This document shows positions 6,867 to 12,354 of a stretch of DNA of 12,354 bases, in pieces. The notes below the pieces were generated by a model, which was not told where the DNA came from, did no database searches, and saw nothing but the letters and a program-made list of their open reading frames with translations. The translations under genes and the position numbers were made by a program. Within the stretch, counting starts at the first letter, position 1, and each line of letters starts with the position of its first letter. Source of the DNA: BM707 sp041592975 (GTDB lineage: Bacteria; Desulfobacterota; Desulfuromonadia; Desulfuromonadales; UBA2294); contig JBFHOZ010000061.1 in assembly GCA_041592975.1 (NCBI GenBank), forward strand, positions 1 to 12,354. Reading direction: 5' to 3'.

Positions 6867-7097
6867 TCAGTGCCTGGTGTTTCGCGGCATATCCTGCTTG
6901 TGGCCGCAGCTTTCACAGACGAAAGCGTTCTTTTCCGCCTCTTCGAGTACGGCGTCGGTAAAACGATCATGCACACCGGAGCCGGTTTTGTAGGTTTTTC
7001 CGATTTTGGCAATATCATGCGGATGACCGCAGCTGACGCAGACGAAAGGCGATTTGTCCTGCAGTTCCAGTTCGGCCTCGGTAAACCGATCTCTCAT
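6867..7097 (-). CDS. Small protein with two copies of a CxxC unit
   Basis: This 76-residue protein is not one I can name. It is an internal duplication with a 41-residue period: DRFTEAELELQDKSPFVCVSCGH (residues 3-25, split by a few differences) recurs as DRFTDAVLEEAEKNAFVCESCGH (44-66). Each unit is a charged helix-like segment followed by one CxxCGH knuckle, so C20, C23, C61 and C64 could bind one zinc ion together, or the cysteines could be redox active. Nearby His residues (H25, H27, H66) could also take part. There is no signal peptide. ATG 7097 is chosen because AAAGGAG lies 7 bases upstream; a longer frame back to 7166 would run through the likely promoter. It appears to be a single-gene unit with its own terminator. 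The role is unknown; nucleic-acid or protein binding is possible. Confidence 0.8.
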   Translation of the reverse strand: MRDRFTEAELELQDKSPFVCVSCGHPHDIAKIGKTYKTGSGVHDRFTDAVLEEAEKNAFVCESCGHKQDMPRNTRH

Positions 7098-7133
7098 GGC
7101 CCGTCTCCTTTCTTTGCGGTTGAATAGAAATAC

Positions 7134-7177
7134 GTCCGCAAGCCTATCTGTTACCAATTCTATCATATTTTGCGGAC
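7134..7177 (-). promoter_or_regulatory. Promoter region bracketed by an 8-bp inverted repeat
   Basis: GTCCGCAA (7134-7141) and TTGCGGAC (7170-7177) are perfect inverted arms 28 bases apart. Between them the minus strand reads TATGAT (7167-7162), a five-of-six match to a -10 box, though no good -35 lies at the right distance. A third copy, TTGCGG, lies at 7114-7119 next to the ribosome binding site of the CxxC gene. This could be an operator arrangement for that gene. Confidence 0.45.
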
Positions 7178-7221
7178 CGGCGGGGCACTGTCAGGCTTCG
7201 TGCCGGTTTCGAGGGGTGCCG

Positions 7222-7245
7222 AAAAAAGCAGCGGCGCGTCCACGC

Positions 7246-7248
<3 letters not shown>
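7222..7248 (-). terminator. Possible weak terminator after phosphoenolpyruvate carboxylase
   Basis: Directly after the stop codon the minus strand has a GC-rich stretch that can form only a short stem (AGCG with CGCT), followed by six T residues (7227-7222). The T-run supports termination but the stem is poor, so some readthrough into the CxxC gene is likely. Confidence 0.3.
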
Positions 7249-10023
<2,775 letters not shown>

Positions 10024-10091
10024 ACGGAACCTCCGGTGATTCTCCTCGAAGCGGTCGGGCTCATTCCGGCCGCATGCCGCAAAGGTTCGGC

Positions 10092-11780
10092 CTAATCCAC
10101 CCTGACCGCCTTGTCAAAGGCCGTTTCCTGCTCCGGCGTGCCGATCAGCAGCAGGGTGCTCCCCTCCTGCAGGGTGGTGTCGGGCGTCGGGGAGACGACG
10201 GTCTGCTCACCGGCGCGTTCGATGGCGACGATCGAGCAGCCGGTGCGGGGGCGCAGATGCGATTCGCCGATCGTCTTGCCGACCAGCGCGTCGGGCAACG
10301 GCCGGCGGAAGACGCTGATTCCCTCGGTCAGGAAGGCCGACGCCTTCGATTCGAGGATGTTGAGCAGGATGCTGGCGCCGACGGAGGCATTGGAGACGAC
10401 GAAGTCGGCGCCGGCCTGGTAGAGCTGGGCGACGATCTCCTCGCTGTTGGCGCGGGCGACGATGCGGGCATGGGGAAGGTGCATACGCACCGCGAGAGTG
10501 AGGAAAACGTTGGTGCTGTCGTTGTTGGTGGTCACGATCAGGCCGCGTGCCTGATCGAGGCCGGACTTCTCGAGGACGCTGCGGATGGTGGCGTCGCCGA
10601 TGACCGGCACGTGTTCCCCGCAGGCGGGATTCTCGGCCCGGTCGAGCAGGATGAAGGGGACCGGTTTCCGCTCGAGAAAGGTCGCGGCGGCGCAGCCGAT
10701 GCGACCGTGGCCGAGGATGAAGACCAGGTCGGTCGAATCCCCCTCGCCGGTGAGCTGTTCGAGCTGATCGAGCTGCTCGAGGGTCCCGGCCAGAACGAGC
10801 AGGGCGTGGTCGGGAAGCAGCGTCGACGGCATCGGCACGGTGAAGCACCCCCGCTCCCAGATGCCGATGACCGACAGACCGGTCAGCTGGCGGATGCGGG
10901 CCTCGCCGAGGGTCTTGCCCGAGAACGGCGTGTCGTGGATCGGTATTTCGGCGATGCGCAGGTCGCCGAACGAATCGAGAATATGCGCCGAGGCGCCGCA
11001 GGTGGTGGAGCGGATCGCCAGGTAACGGCCGAGAATCCGGTGCAGGGGGATGACCTGGCTGGCGCCGGCCTGGCGCATCAGGTGGCCGTGCTCGGGGTCC
11101 TCGACGAACGCCGCGATCGGGACGCTGCTTTGGCTGCGCACAGTCAGGCAGATGGTGGCGTTTTCCGGGTCGCTGAGGTTGGCGATCACGTAGCGGGCGT
11201 CGTCGACCCGGATGTCGGCGAGAAACCCGGCGTCGGTCGGCGGGCCGCAGACCACGCTGATCCCCTCGTCCTCCAGGCGCAGGGCCTCCTCCTGACTGGG
11301 GGTAATGACCACGTAGGGGATCTTGCGCGCGCGCAGCTTGGCGATGAAGGCGCGGGCGGTCGCGTCGAAGCCGAAGATCAGGACGTGCCCGGTCATCTCG
11401 TCCGGCAGCTCCTGCCGCAGCCGGGTGCGGAGCCGGTGCTCGATCCACGGGGCGACGAACATGCTGATCAGGCTGAAGGGGAGGATGATCAGCAGGAAGA
11501 CGACCCCCGAGATGGTGACAAGGGTCGCGAAGATGTAGCCGAGGTCGCTGTGAAAGGTGATGTCGCCGAAGCCGAGGGTGGTCATGACGGTGATGGTCCA
11601 GTAGATGCCGGCGATCAGGGAGAATTCACGCCCCTCGAGATGCCACATCAGCGCCCGGAAGATCAGGGCGTAGACCACGATCAGGACGGCCAGGAACAGG
11701 CAGTAGAGCACAAGCGCCTTCAGGTTCTGCCGGGCGCGGCCCCGCAGAAAATAGGCAAATTCCGAGGCGATGGTCTTCAC
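10092..11780 (-). CDS. Two-RCK potassium channel (GsuK-like, TrkA-N/TrkA-C twice)
   Basis: This 562-residue inner-membrane K+ channel has a short cytoplasmic N-terminus, TM1 (about 20-43), a pore helix (56-67), selectivity filter TTLGFGD (67-73, a variant of TVGYGD) and TM2 (about 81-108). Two cytoplasmic RCK units follow, each a Rossmann-type TrkA-N plus a TrkA-C lobe. In RCK1 the nucleotide loop is degenerate (FGFDATA, 136-142). In RCK2 it is canonical (LGHGRIG, 356-362) with D380 ending the second strand, so RCK2 is the likely nucleotide sensor. One chain with tandem RCKs is the design of GsuK from Geobacter sulfurreducens, which is gated by NAD/ADP and Ca2+; whether this one shares those ligands is inference. 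The start codon is GTG 11780, with AAGGA 9 bases upstream. Phosphoenolpyruvate carboxylase follows after 68 bases. Confidence 0.93.
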   Translation of the reverse strand: MKTIASEFAYFLRGRARQNLKALVLYCLFLAVLIVVYALIFRALMWHLEGREFSLIAGIYWTITVMTTLGFGDITFHSDLGYIFATLVTISGVVFLLIILPFSLISMFVAPWIEHRLRTRLRQELPDEMTGHVLIFGFDATARAFIAKLRARKIPYVVITPSQEEALRLEDEGISVVCGPPTDAGFLADIRVDDARYVIANLSDPENATICLTVRSQSSVPIAAFVEDPEHGHLMRQAGASQVIPLHRILGRYLAIRSTTCGASAHILDSFGDLRIAEIPIHDTPFSGKTLGEARIRQLTGLSVIGIWERGCFTVPMPSTLLPDHALLVLAGTLEQLDQLEQLTGEGDSTDLVFILGHGRIGCAAATFLERKPVPFILLDRAENPACGEHVPVIGDATIRSVLEKSGLDQARGLIVTTNNDSTNVFLTLAVRMHLPHARIVARANSEEIVAQLYQAGADFVVSNASVGASILLNILESKASAFLTEGISVFRRPLPDALVGKTIGESHLRPRTGCSIVAIERAGEQTVVSPTPDTTLQEGSTLLLIGTPEQETAFDKAVRVD

Positions 11781-11845
11781 CGAACGGTATCCTTCCGTGG
11801 AGGGTTGTCGGGATCCGGAGTGTTTCTTCTTAACTGCTTAGAATA

Positions 11846-11873
11846 ACTATGCCATTCTCCGACAGGACGTCAA
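11846..11873 (-). promoter_or_regulatory. Candidate promoter of the K+ channel / carboxylase unit
   Basis: On the minus strand TTGACG (11873-11868) is followed after 16 bases by CATAGT (11851-11846; four of six match). It lies between the hairpin terminator and the GTG start at 11780 and would leave a leader of about 60 bases. Spacing is one base short of ideal, so this is moderate support only. Confidence 0.4.
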
Positions 11874-11919
11874 CCGCAATCATGATCTGTCGATTTCCGC
11901 GGATCGAGGCCGCAAATGA

Positions 11920-11948
11920 AAAGAGCGCCCCGGAGAGGGGCGCTCTTT
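11920..11948. terminator. Perfect 12-bp hairpin, probable terminator
   Basis: AAAGAGCGCCCC and GGGGCGCTCTTT pair perfectly around the loop GGAGA. On the minus strand the stem runs into TTTT, so it would end transcription from the small gene at 12014-12223. On the plus strand the tail is weaker. It insulates the potassium-channel promoter from upstream transcription. Confidence 0.75.
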
Positions 11949-11958
11949 CATCTTAATG

Positions 11959-11975
11959 GCCGTTGCGGCAACGGC
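11959..11975. repeat. 17-base palindrome beside the terminator
   Basis: GCCGTTGC-G-GCAACGGC is a perfect palindrome 10 bases from the terminator hairpin, between it and the stop codon of the small gene. As RNA it could form a 6-bp stem with a 5-base loop; as DNA it could be a protein site. Confidence 0.4.
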
Positions 11976-12013
11976 AACGCACGACGTTGAGTATCGCGGA
12001 GCTGAAGGTTACA

Positions 12014-12223
12014 TCACATTTGCCCGGGCTCCTGCCTGCAGCCGCGGCGCTTCGCCCTGCGGCGAACAGCGAGGCTGCCGATGCCTCTTGCCAGGGCCGC
12101 AAGCACCCTGGCGCCGGCGCCGCACATCATCTCGTTGCGCAGTGCCCGGCCGCGCGCAACCAGCGTCTCGATACCTTCGAGGTGTTCGATCGTGCGCATT
12201 CCACCGTTGACGTTTTCAGGCAA
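12014..12223 (-). CDS. Small arginine-rich hypothetical protein
   Basis: This 69-residue protein starts at TTG 12223, six bases after a clear AGGAG; the in-frame ATG at 12199 has a badly placed purine run and is less likely. I do not recognise the family. It begins MPENVNGGMRTIEHLEGIET, continues with a helix-like stretch with regular charged and hydrophobic residues (LVARGRALRNEMM), then an Ala/Gly/Leu-rich segment (GAGARVLAALARGIGSLA, about 35-52) and a basic tail (RRRAKRRG). This could be an amphipathic helix binding membrane or nucleic acid, but that is inference. It starts 41 bases after the stop of the partial upstream gene and ends before the 12-bp hairpin, so the two probably share a transcript. 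The good ribosome binding site and non-random composition argue it is real. Confidence 0.6.
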   Translation of the reverse strand: MPENVNGGMRTIEHLEGIETLVARGRALRNEMMCGAGARVLAALARGIGSLAVRRRAKRRGCRQEPGQM

Positions 12224-12264
12224 AGCTCTCTCCTGTTGCCGGTTGATTCGACGCGGGGGGCGGT

Positions 12265-12354
12265 TCAGCCGTTGTCCCTTTTGATTGGCTTGCCCGGGCG
12301 CTCGTCCCCGTAGAGCAATTGCCGGGTATGGGCCTGCTCCTCGTCAGCGCAGAA
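12265..12354 (-). CDS. C-terminal end of an unrecognised protein (5' end outside window)
   Basis: Twenty-nine codons and a TGA stop enter from the right edge. The sequence contains ADEEQAHTRQLLYGDERPGK, then PIKRDNG and the stop. It is acidic then basic, like a charged helix and a loose tail, and reads as coding rather than shadow sequence, but it is too short to assign a family. It would be the gene upstream of the small arginine-rich protein in the same unit. Confidence 0.55.
   Translation of the reverse strand, partial: FCADEEQAHTRQLLYGDERPGKPIKRDNG

Noticed and set aside
7098..7166. 23-residue N-terminal extension of the CxxC protein
   Set aside because: It lies outside the repeated units, covers the likely -10 region, and lacks a ribosome binding site, whereas ATG 7097 has one.
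10074..11846. 590-residue plus-strand open frame opposite the potassium channel
   Set aside because: Composition rich in Asp, Gly and Ala with no domain; antisense to an intact channel gene.
11890..11907. Inverted repeat TCGAT/ATCGA upstream of the channel promoter
   Set aside because: Only five-base arms with an eight-base gap; not distinguishable from chance.
11963..12313. 116-residue plus-strand frame at the right end
   Set aside because: No ribosome binding site or domain; antisense to the better supported small minus-strand gene and the partial upstream gene.

Overview
This GC-rich bacterial window carries genes on one strand only. Every gene I can support reads right to left (minus strand), in three or four transcription units separated by hairpins and promoter-like sequences. 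No tRNA, rRNA, CRISPR array, insertion sequence or prophage gene was seen, and no gene-free stretch exceeds 300 bases. The host looks like a proteobacterium. A Desulfuromonas/Geobacter-type lineage is a reasonable guess from the GC content and a K+ channel with two RCK domains on one chain, as in the GsuK channel of Geobacter. This is inference, not proof.

Right end (12354 to about 11920): the last 29 codons of an unrecognised gene are followed by a small arginine-rich protein that starts at TTG behind a strong ribosome binding site. A 12-bp perfect hairpin closes the unit.

Middle (11873 to 7246): a promoter-like sequence precedes a two-RCK potassium channel, followed 68 bases later by a full-length phosphoenolpyruvate carboxylase. 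Next comes a separate small gene (7097 to 6867) for a 76-residue protein built from two copies of one CxxC-containing unit. It ends in a textbook terminator and has an unusual set of TTGCGG half-sites around its promoter region.

Left half (6726 to 1): a consensus-like promoter drives a tight operon of four genes. These are a circularly permuted ATP-grasp ligase, an alpha-E protein, a 1125-residue transglutaminase/DUF2126 fusion, and a second, diverged ATP-grasp gene that runs off the window. Comparative genomics (Aravind and colleagues, 2009) proposed this family set as a peptide-synthesis or peptide-tagging pathway. In that model ATP-grasp and glutamine-synthetase-like (DUF2126) domains make amide bonds, a thiol peptidase/transglutaminase cuts or transfers them, and alpha-E is an accessory helical domain. 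As far as I know its substrate and product are uncharacterised. It is the strongest candidate here for an undescribed biological system.
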